Below are positions 24,385 through 35,495 of a stretch of DNA of 64,000 nucleotides, in pieces. This DNA is from Nephrocerus scutellatus (Eukaryota > Arthropoda > Insecta > Diptera > Pipunculidae). Both the position numbers and the translations under genes were made by a program. The notes beneath the pieces were generated by a model, which saw only the letters and a list, made by a program, of their open reading frames with translations, was not told the DNA's origin and did not search any database. Within the stretch, counting starts at the first letter, position 1. The number at the start of each line of letters is the position of its first letter. The DNA is taken from contig OX352761.1 in NCBI GenBank assembly GCA_947095585.1, positions 134,880,277 to 134,944,276 of the forward strand. Direction: 5' to 3'.

Positions 24385-25735
24385 TGCACAGTACCTATTG
24401 GAATACAATTTGAAAGCTCAAGCTGTACAACAGCTAGCCGATACCCTGTCCAAATATAATGCTGACATAACAGCAATGCAGGAGATGCGGTGGACGGGGA
24501 ATGGTGTCTTACAAAAATCAGAATATGATATATATTACAGCTGTCATGCAAGATATCATATGCTCGGGGTGGGGTTTCTAGTCAGCAAAAGAATCAAACA
24601 CACCGTAAATAAACGGCTATGCACCATTCGCGTGTGGGGCAGATTTAAAAACATACGCCTCATAAACGTTCACGCAGCTACAGAGTATTCTCCAGATAAT
24701 GAAAAAGAAGAATTCTTTGAATCAGTCGAACGGGAAATTCCATGCTTCAGAATGACGTAAAAATCATTCTGAGGGATATGAATGCCAAAATAGGTAGGGA
24801 GCCAGTATTCAGGCAGTCCATTTTGGCACACATAGCTTACACCAGAACACTAATAACAATGGACAACGAGTCATATAGAGATGGCAGTAAGCAATATTTT
24901 CGTCGTTGCGAGTACAAGGTTTACGCGTAAATATATCCACAAAGCCACCTAGGTATCTTCTGATGGAGCCACTAGCAACCAGATAGACCACGTGTTGATA
25001 GACCGCCACCACAACTCGAACCTGATGACGGTACGAACGTACCGAGGTGCCAACGTCGACACTATCTCGTTGGTGAGGTGCTCTGAGCGCAGAATGCATC
25101 ATCACGAATGACTGCATCCGCGAACATACCATACATAAGAAAGGAGATATAACAACATGCAGCAATTATCGTGGTGTAATTTTGTTGAGTACCGAGTATA
25201 AGATTTAAGATGTAAGACTAGCCTGTGTCCACTTCAACTTGGCGTTGGAGAAAGTGATTCGAGACTCTGACGTAATGGCGAGAGGAACATTGTTCTCGCA
25301 ATTAAAAAAGTGAAGCGCGAATTTGAAGTAATGCAATCCTTTAACTACGAGTATCTCGGGTCAACTGTAGCAGCCGATAACACCATTGAACCAGAAATAC
25401 GCGCACTGTTGCTCAAAGCCAACAAAGCCTACTTTAGTCTGGCAAGACTTTTCAAATTCAGGAATTTAACGATAACATGAAAGCTGCTGGTGTATAAGAC
25501 AATGGTTATACCAGTACTTACATATGGGCCCGAGACTTAAGTCCTTAGCAAAAAGCATTCTGACCTCTTAGGCGCGTCTTACGGAGAATTTCGGGCCCCG
25601 TATATGAGGAAGGACTATTTTGGATACTCTATAAGGATGAGATCTACGAGCGTTACCGCGATGTTGACATCGTTAAGAGAATTAAGCTCAGTAGACTCCG
25701 GTGGGCAGGACACCTAGCTTGCATGAGCGAGGTCA
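24385..25735 (+). pseudogene. RTE-clade non-LTR relic (EN start to C-terminus, RT deleted)
   Basis: An endonuclease frame (24398-24760) contains NADITAMQEMRWTGNG, YYSCHARYHMLGVGFLVSKR and RLINVHAATEYS. It is followed by ILRDMNAKIGREPVF (about 24765-24810) with the conserved D-N. The RT palm is absent: after about 25200 the copy resumes at REFEVMQSFNYEYLGSTVAAD (about 25315-25375), KANKAYFSLARLF, LLVYKTMVIPVLTYGPET and ends in the C-terminal IKLSRLRWAGHLACMSE (about 25680-25730). It therefore spans both ends of the family with an internal deletion. A Helitron-like terminus follows immediately. Confidence 0.85.
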
Positions 25736-25821
25736 GCTGGTGTAGGGTCAGTGGACGAGTGGTCAGTTGGGTAGGTGGTCAGAGGGATGGGCAGCCGAAA
25801 AACGCCCGGTATTTCCGCTAG
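25736..25821 (+). mobile_element. Helitron-like 3' terminus
   Basis: A G-rich segment built on gtcagt/gtggtcag is followed by gggcagccgaaaaacgcccg and ends in CTAG (25818-25821) plus T. It resembles the 3' end of the element at 743-1420 (G-rich tract, AGCC-AACGCC, CTAG-T). The 5' part of the element is missing or lies in the neighbouring RTE relic. Confidence 0.4.
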
Positions 25822-25822
25822 T

Positions 25823-27699
25823 AAATTATAAATCTTTAAGATTTCTACTAAATTTCTCGCAAAAACTTCAAGGCTGTAACTAGCGATCCTTGTCATCATT
25901 TCAAGGACACTCAACTGCAAAGAAAACTGACTTTAAGCAATCTGAACTGTTATAATGTCGAAAAGGTAGTTAACACGGCTCAAGTTGAAGTGTTGTAGAC
26001 AATTAGCATCGGACCGACATTATTACCATTAGGGATTAAATTTAAACGGGTTAAAAGCGGGTTAAGGTAATAACCATTCAAGCCAATACAAGCGTCACCA
26101 ACCTAAAGTCATGTTCTTAAAATAACTGAAATGAAGTTACTTTATCAAGAGAATTCCGACCAAGCTGAACTGCTGAATCTACCCCCCACATCCGATTAGA
26201 ATATTTCCGCCACTGGCGTTCATAGACCGAAAAAGCTAAATGGGATTCATCGATTTTGATTGTTTTGGCTGCTGTTCGCCGTTTTTTTGCTTGTGTTTGA
26301 GTTTGAATAAGAGAATACCGCTGCGATTTCTGCTTAAGCAAATTAATTTCCCTGCGAGAAGCAATTAGCAATTTATCCTGCCAATCACTGAAGTCTTTCG
26401 ATTTTAGACAGAAACCTATGGGCATAGAACCCCACCCACACGGTGGGGAAAATCATCATCGTCTTCTTTGCTTAGCATTTGATGTAACAATTTTGTGATT
26501 TCGTCTGTTCTGCAGACACAGACAACAAAGTCACATCCGAAAAGCAAATCAGATTTGAGTCAGCAAACCGAGGCGAACATCTACACGAAATGACATTAAG
26601 GCTTCTTTGTGATGTTGTTGCGATTTCTATTAAACTTTAATAAAGTACCCACGTAAGCTATTAGCAATCGGAATAGAAATGAACTTTTCCGTTGCTGTTT
26701 GCACACTGAATAACAATTAATCATTCGCATAAGCAATAGCCATAGAAGGCTAGGTTGATGCTGTCCTTAAAAAGTTTTCGCACTGACAGATAATTGATCA
26801 GCAGCCGCCAGAAAGCATTCAAGCCCTGTCATCAGTATTAGTGGTTTGTAGTATATATATGACTAGGAGGCACTTCTCACTTATTGTACAGTTATCAATC
26901 AGAATTATAGTTCCTTTGTGTTGCGACATTTTCAGAAGATTTTTATTAATGATCCTAAATGCCAGTAAGTCAGTGTAGTTGGTTAACAAAGTTTTTTAGT
27001 TGCTTCTTGAATGGAAGTCAATCAATACTACCTCGATACTTCAAGCAGTTCTTAAAAAAATTAAACGTAAACTCAAACAGAGAACTTATCTCTATTGCAC
27101 AATATTCAAAATGTACAAAGTTCCAATAAAAAGCAGATAGCACCTTATCTGTAAGTAAATCTTCAGTCAAACCAAGTTAGCTTCCTGGATGCAAAGGTAA
27201 ACGCGGGTCGTTTCTTCCCTAATTTGTTTTGTAATATGGCTCTTTCAACAATTTCATCGAAATTCCTCGAGTAACTCGAAGATAAGAACTAGTTATGAAG
27301 GATGCTATGTGATAGAAAGAAAAACACACATCTAACATATGAATCGCCAGCCCTAAAGCACTCGCTCATTTTGTTTCGCAAATACGATCTTTTTGTGAAC
27401 AAAGTAATGACCATTCTGGTTGGATAGAACTGTGCATTCATATTTTTACTGTAAAGAATATAATGTTTTTCTTATTTGGATAGCTTGAATTTGAGTTACA
27501 AAAAGTACTATCCATGACTATCAGACGTTAGAACCATTGGCTCCCATTTGGAGGCTACCGGGTTTATTTTCCAGCGTGTCCAAAACACCGCACGAATTTT
27601 TCTCACCACACTGAAAATCTAGAACTAGATTATAAGTACACGATGCTGTGATATACAGTTGAAGTATACTGCTGCATTCATATTGTACGGTTGAGTTGG
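25823..27699. other. AT-rich stretch without recognisable genes
   Basis: A 102-codon minus-strand open frame (26117-26425) has a basic, glutamine-rich middle (KQKSQRYSLIQTQTQAKKRR) and no recognised domain; I do not call it a gene. Nothing else was found. Confidence 0.5.
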
Positions 27700-27834
27700 T
27701 GTATTAAGTACTTAATATGTGAAGAGCACAATATTCTAGTTTTAGGTTGTTTGTGTGTGAACTCAACTCCTTAGCCCAACTTATTGCCGTGACGTAAGTC
27801 ATTCAGGGAGCCATCCCTTGGCAATAAGTCTCTA

Positions 27835-27866
<32 letters not shown>
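27700..27866 (+). mobile_element. 3' end of a non-LTR retrotransposon with poly(A)
   Basis: Sequence about 27770-27837 (tagcccaact, then gacgtaagtcattcagggag, then catcccttgg, then caataagt) matches the tail of the next element at 29425-29500. It ends in an uninterrupted run of 29 A (27838-27866). This is a heavily 5'-truncated copy, placed head to tail with the relic that starts at about 27960. Confidence 0.75.
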
Positions 27867-27871
<5 letters not shown>

Positions 27872-27959
27872 TTTCTTTTCCTAGGAATTATATGAGTGCA
27901 AATCCTTTGAAGCGTCCGCTAATTAAATAAATTCGGCGTTCTAAGTTGGTCCTGAGATC

Positions 27960-29505
27960 GTCTTAAACTCTGGTTTATTGGTTTTACGACTGTTTGGTTC
28001 CGCATCGAGGGATTATTCTCTTCGATCGTGATGATATCTGTTTTATTGTTCCTAGTTTTATTGTTCCGAATACGTTATGGATTAAAATTAAATTTTCAAA
28101 CCATTCCATGTTTCTTTGTTCCCTATATCGTAGTCCCAATTTGTCACCTGTTGACACTATTAAATAGTATGACTACATATCGGAAACGATGGACAAGATT
28201 TACCAGTCCTCACCAACATCTAAATTGGTAGTCTTGGGCGATTTCAATATCCACAATGATTCTTGGTTGACCTTTTCGAATGGTAGAGATCGAACATGTG
28301 AATCCACAGAACTATTTTCAAATATTAATCTTCTCACCCAACTCGTCGATAAGCCAACTAGAAACAACTGGTTAATCGCCTCACCTTTAAGATTTATTTC
28401 TAACAACTATGCCAGAGAAATATTCAATTGATTTAACGGCTCCATTAGGTCTTTCCGACCACGCTCTGGTAATAAACAAATTTTCAATAACTCCAGCCTG
28501 TGCCTACTCGTAAAAGGCAACTCTGGTACTTTAAAAATGCTACCTGGAAGCTTCTGAATCAATTGTGTAGCTCATTTGATTGGTTAACCAGCTTTTCAAA
28601 CAATAATGCTTATGAAGCATCTCAACTTATCACGTCAACCATTTTGCTAGGAATGTAAAATGTCATACCTTCATCATTTAAGAAAAGCAATATTTGTTAG
28701 AATAAGTGGCTTAATAATAAATGCAAATCAGCAGTTGCTATTAAAAAAGCAGCCCGTTTGGACTACGCTAATTTCGAATAGCCAGAAACAGAGCAAACGC
28801 TATAATAAAAAGGACCAAAATATTATATCAAGATTCGAGATAGCATACGAATTTTTTTGGATTCAGATTCAAACAGTCGAAGCTTTTGGTCGTTTGCTGC
28901 CTTAATAAAAAGAAACTTTGCAGACAATACTGCATCTATTCCTGTTTTATTTCATAAAGGTATTCTTCATATTCTGGGCCTACCAGGTACGTAAAATCTA
29001 TTTCCGGCCACTGGTTGTTTTAAAGATTCTTAAAGAACTTGACCCTATTAAAGCAACTGTTATCATACTCTGGCGAAACCGCTTAGCAAATTGTTTCATC
29101 TCTCAATGAAGACTGGTGTTTTTCCCTCAATTCGGAAGATGGCTAATAATAAACCGGTTCAGAAAAATGGTGATAAATCTGCACATACCAACTACCGCCC
29201 TATTGCTTTGTTGTCGGTTCTATTGAAGCAAATGGAATATATCGTTTATTTCAAACTAATGAGCTATCTGGATTCGAATGCTCTTTTATCCGATTTGGTT
29301 TTTCCCTATTGCCTTTTCAATGAATCAGAGAGAATTCTGAGAATTGTAAACGGCTACAAACGTGAGGAATGTGATATATTGTAAATCACATTCCTTCTAT
29401 GTTTATTTAATTTTTAATTTTAATAAAGGGCTTAGCCCACTTTATCCCCTGGCGCAAGTCATTCAGGGAGTAGTCCCTTGGTAATAAGTTTACGTATAAA
29501 AAAAT
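27960..29505 (+). pseudogene. Jockey-superfamily non-LTR relic with 3' tail
   Basis: Shifted plus-strand frames give the endonuclease (CSLYRSPN about 28110-28135; VVLGDFNIHNDSWL about 28225-28270; PLGLSDHALVINKFS about 28445-28490, which contains the catalytic S-D-H). They continue into a linker (KKAARLDYA) and the RT start (SMKTGVFPSIRKMANNKPV about 29105-29165; HTNYRPIALLSVLLKQMEYI about 29185-29245). The RT palm with its two aspartate motifs is deleted, and the C-terminal end (ESERILRIVNGYKREECD, about 29325-29380) follows at once. The 3' UTR (29430-29500) carries the same tail as 27770-27837. Confidence 0.8.
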
Positions 29506-29511
29506 ATACGT

Positions 29512-29625
29512 TGGGCTAGTCATAGCTCCAAAGAAAAAAGTCTAGAGTCGTCAAAACACACGAACAAGTGGGCCAATTGACTGGTGAATTTTTCAAGATA
29601 ACACACTCACCGAACTTTGACTTTA
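29512..29625 (-). pseudogene. IS630/mariner-like transposase fragment, C-terminal
   Basis: The minus strand reads KFGECVILKNSPVNWPTCSC then VLTTLDFFLWSYD. This matches the block around the third catalytic residue of the insect IS630/Tc1-mariner-like transposases (VNWPPRSCDLTPLDFFLWG in the family). The usual D of the CDL motif is V here. It abuts the tail of the jockey-type relic. A second, longer relic of this superfamily is at 42890-43690. Confidence 0.6.
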
Positions 29626-29899
29626 ATAACTCGATGTTTTGGCCAGTTATGTGGCTACATAAGCTCCAAGTCATTATCTTTAAATTTGCCAGGAAAATAT
29701 TTTAACAGCATTGACCATTGACTTTATTGAGCGTAAGGAAGAAATGAAAACTTACAACCTACAAAGGTTAAGCGAAAAAATTTCTTTATTTCATTACGTT
29801 TGGGATACAATGGTTTTCTGATAGATTGTTAGCGATTTTGACCAGATTTTTTGAATTAAGAAGTAAGGGCTGAACTAAATCCTGTGTTAGCTTCAACTT

Positions 29900-30205
29900 A
29901 TTTAAATTTTACGTTTTGTCTTGATACGAAAAAGCAGTATCATCATTAATATAAACTAAATATAAAGTTGAACCCTATACGTATCCCTGAGGCACCTCTC
30001 AGTACACTCTATTGTATTTAAAAATCCGTTAAATAGGCAGATTATGGGCGAGACGAAAGATATGATTTCAACATAGAACGGGTTTCAACGAAACTAGTCC
30101 TATAGTAACGACAATGACAAGACCATTTTCCGATTCGTATTAAATCAATTTTCAATCGGTTACACCTTAAACGCGTCTCTAAAAAATACTGTCTATATTG
30201 ATTTC
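29900..30205 (-). pseudogene. Reverse transcriptase fragment (weak)
   Basis: On the minus strand, about 29945-30010 reads EVPQGYV, a stop, then GSTLYLVYINDD. This is the RT block that is normally GVPQGSVLGPLLYLIYIND. It is preceded by SMLKSYLSSRP (about 30042-30080), comparable to the SYLSNR segment. Only this region remains and one frame shift is required. Family not determined beyond non-LTR type. Confidence 0.45.
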
Positions 30206-32639
30206 TCGATTGCCAACCACAGAGTTGGTGGTCTTCCAATGATTCTTTAAATCTCCTTAATGCATTTTAAATTTTTTTGTATTGACAGTATTCAGATGGG
30301 CATACATACTCGTATCTGGTTTTATGTAAGTGGTTACATCAAATTATAAGCTATGAAAACTTTGTTCAAAGTAAATTAATGTGATATCTTAATGACGTTT
30401 TCTAAAATTAGAATGATGCAGTTTTATTCAGATTTCTCCATGATGCTCCAATTATATTAGAATTTCCCACCAACATTTCAGTCAAACACAAGACGTTGTT
30501 GGTATTATTTATATCCGCATCCATCCGCCCGATGGTTTTCAGTGAATCACCACGCACCGGGAGAAGGACACATCAGTTCTACATAGGATAGCGTTCCTGT
30601 TCCGCTACCAGGAACACAATCAGTATTCAGTGCAACATTATTTTCCGCATCACGCTTCTGTAGATTTCATCTCTATCTTCATCTTCATCTTGAAGAAGAG
30701 TACGTACGAGTACATAATTTCACGTGTGTTGTATGTCTTCAATTGCAATGACATTTGTGCGCGAGTAATGTGCAAATCTGGCGTTGATTTAACTCTACGC
30801 AGCGTACTGCTTGTTTTTTGTGTGGACGAGTGTGCGCGCGTGTGCCTTGCCAATCGCATAGGAGGATATATTCTTGAATTTTTTATGCAAAAGTCACTCC
30901 ATGACATGAATTAAATCATGAGCTAGGGTGGTGAAAAATAATGCCATCTCCATTTACACCGTACATATGTCTAACGCATAACAGCGCGCCGCGGTGTAGG
31001 TGGTGTCTTCTCTTGTGTAACATGTCTTCTAGGGCGACATTTCATCATGCGAATTGAATTGGATTGTGTTGGATTGGATTTGAACACCATGATAAGATTG
31101 CTACACAATTTTGCACACAAGATCATACAAGTCTGTAAATTGCCCAGAATCTGGGTGGCCCACACTGGCAATTTGTGATTAATATTAATTTCGTGTAATA
31201 TTTGTGTGTGCAACCGATTCCGTTCCAGATTTAAGTACCTCCACAATATCTAGTCGTACTCTTTGAAAAGATTCAAGAATTGTATACTTGAAAAATTATT
31301 TCTTCGTTCACATTACATCATTCATCTTGCTTGGTCATATACTTCATGGCAAATGGGGAGGAGATATAAGCGACTGGTTCAGTCTTCATTCATATTTATT
31401 GGTGCTTGAGTGACATCTACGGGGAATTGTATGAAAGATGTGGAAATGTTTTCATTAGGAATTGCTTCCTTCGCTGAAGACTTTAGGATTGAATGTTTTT
31501 GTAGAGGCGAGATTCGATGGTTTTGTAGAGGTTCGGTGCATCCGACATTTAAGGCATCCCGCAACAGTTTCTTCTACAGATTTACAACTGGTCTCATTTG
31601 TAACAAATGGTGGAAAAAAGTTTAGTTTTTTGGATGCAAACAGTGATCGTCTCGTTGTTATCACGTTTGTCTGTTTGTCTGGTTTGCACATGATTTGATA
31701 CTATGTAGACAGTCCATTTAGCTAAATTTGAAGGCTTGACGCTAAGAAATCAGCAACAACAAAGAATACTTCTAATAGGACGAGTGAGCCTCTCAAATAG
31801 TTATCTATTTGCCTGTGTGTTGCTTAAATTGTTTATCTAATTATTTTACTTTTAAAATTCTGCTACTCGGTTAAAGAAATAGGTGAAGGCTCACAATTTC
31901 CATCATTTAAAGAGATTAAATTGGCAAATGTAATATTTGTTTAAACGACCGGAAGCAGGCGGCCTTTTTTGATATGGTAATATGGTAAATTTACACATTT
32001 TAAAATGAACACAAACAGTGTAGTGGCGAATAATTAATTAATTTATCTGGTAATTAATGTAATTGGAAATTTATTTTGTTTATTAACTCTCGCAAGAGCA
32101 AGTTTTTCGAGTAGAGTATGTACATACTGCACGAACATATTTTTTATTATTTGCATTACTTGTTAATGGGCAAAATGTGAAAGTTTTTCTGTTTGGTGTT
32201 CTCTTGAAAGTGCATACGATATATGTTAAAAAGTAAAACAGCTGTGTATATGGGAAAACTTTATTATAAACGCACAAAACTGTGTTGTTGTGGTGCACTA
32301 ATGACCTTAAGGCTGTGATATGTGATGTTATACATATATATAAATCCCCGGGGGAACCGCTGTATCATACTTCATCGATTGGTTTGATACTTCGTAAACT
32401 CCGCAGATAAATAGGGCAGGGCTGCTAGCCCTTAGAATGTCTAAAAAGGCACTGTCTTCGTATTTCGCAGCCTAGTCGTACAACTGCAGGACCGTAATGT
32501 GCCTGTGATAGTTTGTATCACAGGCGGCCTAGGATAACAGACAGATGATTGGGTTCGAGGTTTCGGATGGCGGTGCTCACGTTAATCCACGCTCACGCTT
32601 CTTGTCTATAAAGTCTAATTTTTCCTTGAAAATATTCTA
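30206..32639. other. AT-rich stretch without recognisable genes
   Basis: No gene, RNA or repeat family supported. Open frames here are short and overlap on opposite strands. Confidence 0.5.
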
Positions 32640-32990
32640 ATATTGATAAAGGGCTCCTGAAAGGGAAAGGACTGGTCTACGGTCTTTTCAACATGGTGTT
32701 GTAGAATGTGATCTGACACTCTGATGTTCCGATGAGATGAGCAATAATCTATAAGTACCACATGATACTATGTTAAGCAGATGATGTTGACATAAATGGT
32801 ATAAACTCAATAAGCTTTTATCCAGATCGGGCGAACGGCACGAAATCTGGGGCGACATGGTGGTCACTTCTGCCAGCAGATTATGAGCAAATTTTATACT
32901 TTAGCCGTCTTAGTTCAATTTAAAAAGACAATAACATAACAGCATGGAACCAGAAATACGCGCATAGATGTTTGTAGCCAACAAAACACG
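32640..32990 (+). pseudogene. RTE-clade relic, highly decayed RT piece
   Basis: Short fragments at 32780-32815 (LCADDVDINGINS, the RT catalytic Y/CADD block) and 32825-32960 (a KSGAT-like piece, MVVTSAS, MEPEIRA) follow the order seen in the RTE copies at 5650-5900 and 25315-25420. Much is deleted; the identification rests on the order of small blocks. Confidence 0.5.
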
Positions 32991-33267
32991 TAGCGCCTGA
33001 GCAGTTAAGCGCGCTCAAGGACACCCAGTGAGTTTTTCAAGGGATGATGATTTTAAGTGGGAACAGGAATAATATCGCAAATTGGTTTAAGTCGCGCGTA
33101 ACATCACAAAAATAACAATCACTGTCGCTGCCTGGTTTCTTGGTTGAGCCCAAGGTGCTCCAAAAATAAATATCCGCTTTCTGATAAAAAATGGGATGGA
33201 TTTTATTTCCTAAAGAACAGAAATAAAATGAGTTCAAGTTAACAATTAATTATTTTCCTTACTTTTG

Positions 33268-33462
33268 TGCAACACCTCCTCGGGCCAACGATCAAACAGC
33301 AGACTGATTCGAGAGCGACGATTCTGCTATGATTCAAGCAGAAAATACTTCCTGTTTAAATGCTCGTGCCTTTCGCACCGCTCACTCTTTCGTAAACTAA
33401 CGAGAGTTAATTCGAAAGGCGCGACAGTGGTGCTCTTTGATCGTTTACCTGAGGTAAGGTAG
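33268..33462. mobile_element. Possible MITE-like element with imperfect inverted ends
   Basis: The left end (33270-33305, acctcctcgggccaacgatc) and the reverse complement of the right end (33425-33462, acctcaggtaaacgatcaaa) agree over roughly 35 positions at about 70 percent. A second inner pair, cctttcg and cgaaagg, flanks the centre. It has no coding capacity and no clear target duplication. Confidence 0.3.
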
Positions 33463-34149
33463 TTTTACAAAGTTGAATTTAACCCTTTTACGGCTATCAA
33501 ATACATTTTTTTTAAAAGTAAATTAAATCTTAATTTTGGCTCGATGACAATCACACTCAAGTAACCCATTAGTGCATGAAGTATATTTTGTTGAAATCCT
33601 CATCAGCCCCTAAACTGTCAGTCAGTCTCTATTTGACATGGCTCAACTTAGACGCAATTAACTTAAAGTATCTGTGTTGTTAGATTCAGATAAATCTTAA
33701 AAGCTATTCTAGAATGTGAACCACTAGCACAAATTCATTGCAGATTTTGGTTGGACTTGTTCTGGCTCTTAAAAATCTCCTAACGGATTTATAAGAAAAT
33801 TTTAAACAGATTTTTACCTAAAAGGCTATATTGAGTACCATAATATCTCCTTTAATCGTCTTATATTATTTGGATTTGGACATTTGGCAAGAACAACAAA
33901 CTGAGAATTTAGTCTGCTTGCTCTCTCTTCGCCATCTTGCTGAGTAAACGAAACGTCGGCACTCGACGGGTAGCAAAGTTACAAAACTTTGCAAATAAAA
34001 CGCAAAATCAAATCGAAAATATAACGTCAAACCAAAACCACGAGAGAGAAATCTTAACTCTACCCTGCAAATCGAAAGAGCTATTAGTAAACTTCTCATC
34101 CAATGAATTAGTTCAATCGATTGTTAATTGAATTTTTTACCATGACATT
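33463..34149. other. AT-rich stretch without recognisable genes
   Basis: No supported feature. The far end holds a short ggttaggttaggtt motif (34164-34180) that marks the edge of the next relic. Confidence 0.5.
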
Positions 34150-35495
34150 AACTGCTTACCAGTAAGGTTAGGTTAGGTTAAGGTGGCTCTAATTGAAACC
34201 GACACACTTAGACCAGTAATGGTCCATTGCGATGTCGTTGTAGAAGAAAGCTTCCATATGGAGTTTACGCTGGGCTGGACAAGTACAGAGAATATGGACG
34301 ATGGTATTCTCCTACTCGTCATCCATGCATCTGCTGCAGAAGTCATTCGAGAAGAATCCAAGTCTTGCTGTATGCCTGCCTATGAGACAGTGTCCACTGA
34401 TGACACCTACAATAGCACCGATGTGCGATATTTTTTTTAGAGAGATCAAACTTTAAGCGTTTCGTCCAGCATGGGCCAAAATAGTTTTGTCGCTATGCAA
34501 GTTGTACCGTTTCACCACCTACGGTTAGTTTTTACTTCAGCATCCCTTATCAGTCAAGATAAGGCTTCGCTAATCGCCATAATATCAGCCTGTAAAACAC
34601 TACAATGATTTGAAAGACGGAAAGAGAGGCTACGATTTAGCTTCTTTGAGAAACCACCTCCGACACCGTCATCAATTTTTGACCCATCTGTATAAAAATC
34701 TCATCACCAGGTAAGCATCCTCTTCGCAGAATGATCTGGAGGGGACGGTGACCTGGAAGTTTTTGTTGAAATGGAGTCTATGTTGTCTGAGATCCTGACT
34801 AAATAAGGATAGAGGAGTGGCCGATATAATTTCTAGTCCACTTGGAAATAGCGTTAAGGCGAATAGTCGAGCTAGCAGCTACTTGCCTGCTGAAAATGTC
34901 GAGAGGTCTAAGGTTGAACTGAATGTCCAGTCCGGTTGTACGAATTGCTCCGCTTATACATAGAATAACTGATCTTTGGACTTTGTTTAATTTGTCTAGA
35001 TTTACTTTCTTTTTTAAGGCAGTCCACCATACAGGAACACCGTATAAAAGAGTAGGTCTTATTACCGCTGTATAAAGCCAATGAGTTATATGGGGTTAAA
35101 GACCCCATCTGCTACCAATGGCTTTTTTGCATGAGAAGAGTGCCACTGTGGCTTTACGTTCTCTTGCTTGTATGTTTGGTTTTCAGCTTAGCTTCCTGTT
35201 CCTTTCTTTTATAGAAAGAGGGTTAATATGTGGAACTTTATATTTCCTGGCGAATAAGACAAGCTCAGTTTTGTGAGGATTTATCCCTAAACCACAGCGA
35301 TCTGCCCAGGAAGTACGCTTGTTGAGGGCATTTTGCAGGAGTTCCTTTAAGGTATTCGGGTACTTTCCTGAGACGGCGATAGAAACGTCATCCGCATAAG
35401 CAATTACTCGGCAGTCCTCAACTTATGCATAACAGCAGGTCATTCCCCGCTAAGTTCCATAGAAAAGTCCCAGACAGATCTTTTGTCGGACTGCT
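34150..35495 (-). pseudogene. R1/I-type non-LTR relic, RT palm to C-terminus
   Basis: Minus-strand frames show LSGTFLWNLAGNDLL (about 35440-35490), the catalytic AYADDVSIAVSGKYPNTLKE (about 35345-35405), GLGINPHKTELVLFARKYK (about 35240-35300), VIRPTLLYGVPVWWTALKKK (about 35010-35070), VQRSVILCISGAIRTT and a tail with RCMDDE plus histidine (about 34290-34325). The RNase H core between about 34500 and 34700 is badly decayed. The 3' end borders the (aacctaacc) motif at 34164-34180. It is related to the relic at 8043-8960. Many stops; dead. Confidence 0.8.

Noticed and set aside
26117..26425. 102-codon minus-strand open frame with a basic, Gln-rich middle
   Set aside because: No recognised domain; length is within what chance allows in 64 kb.
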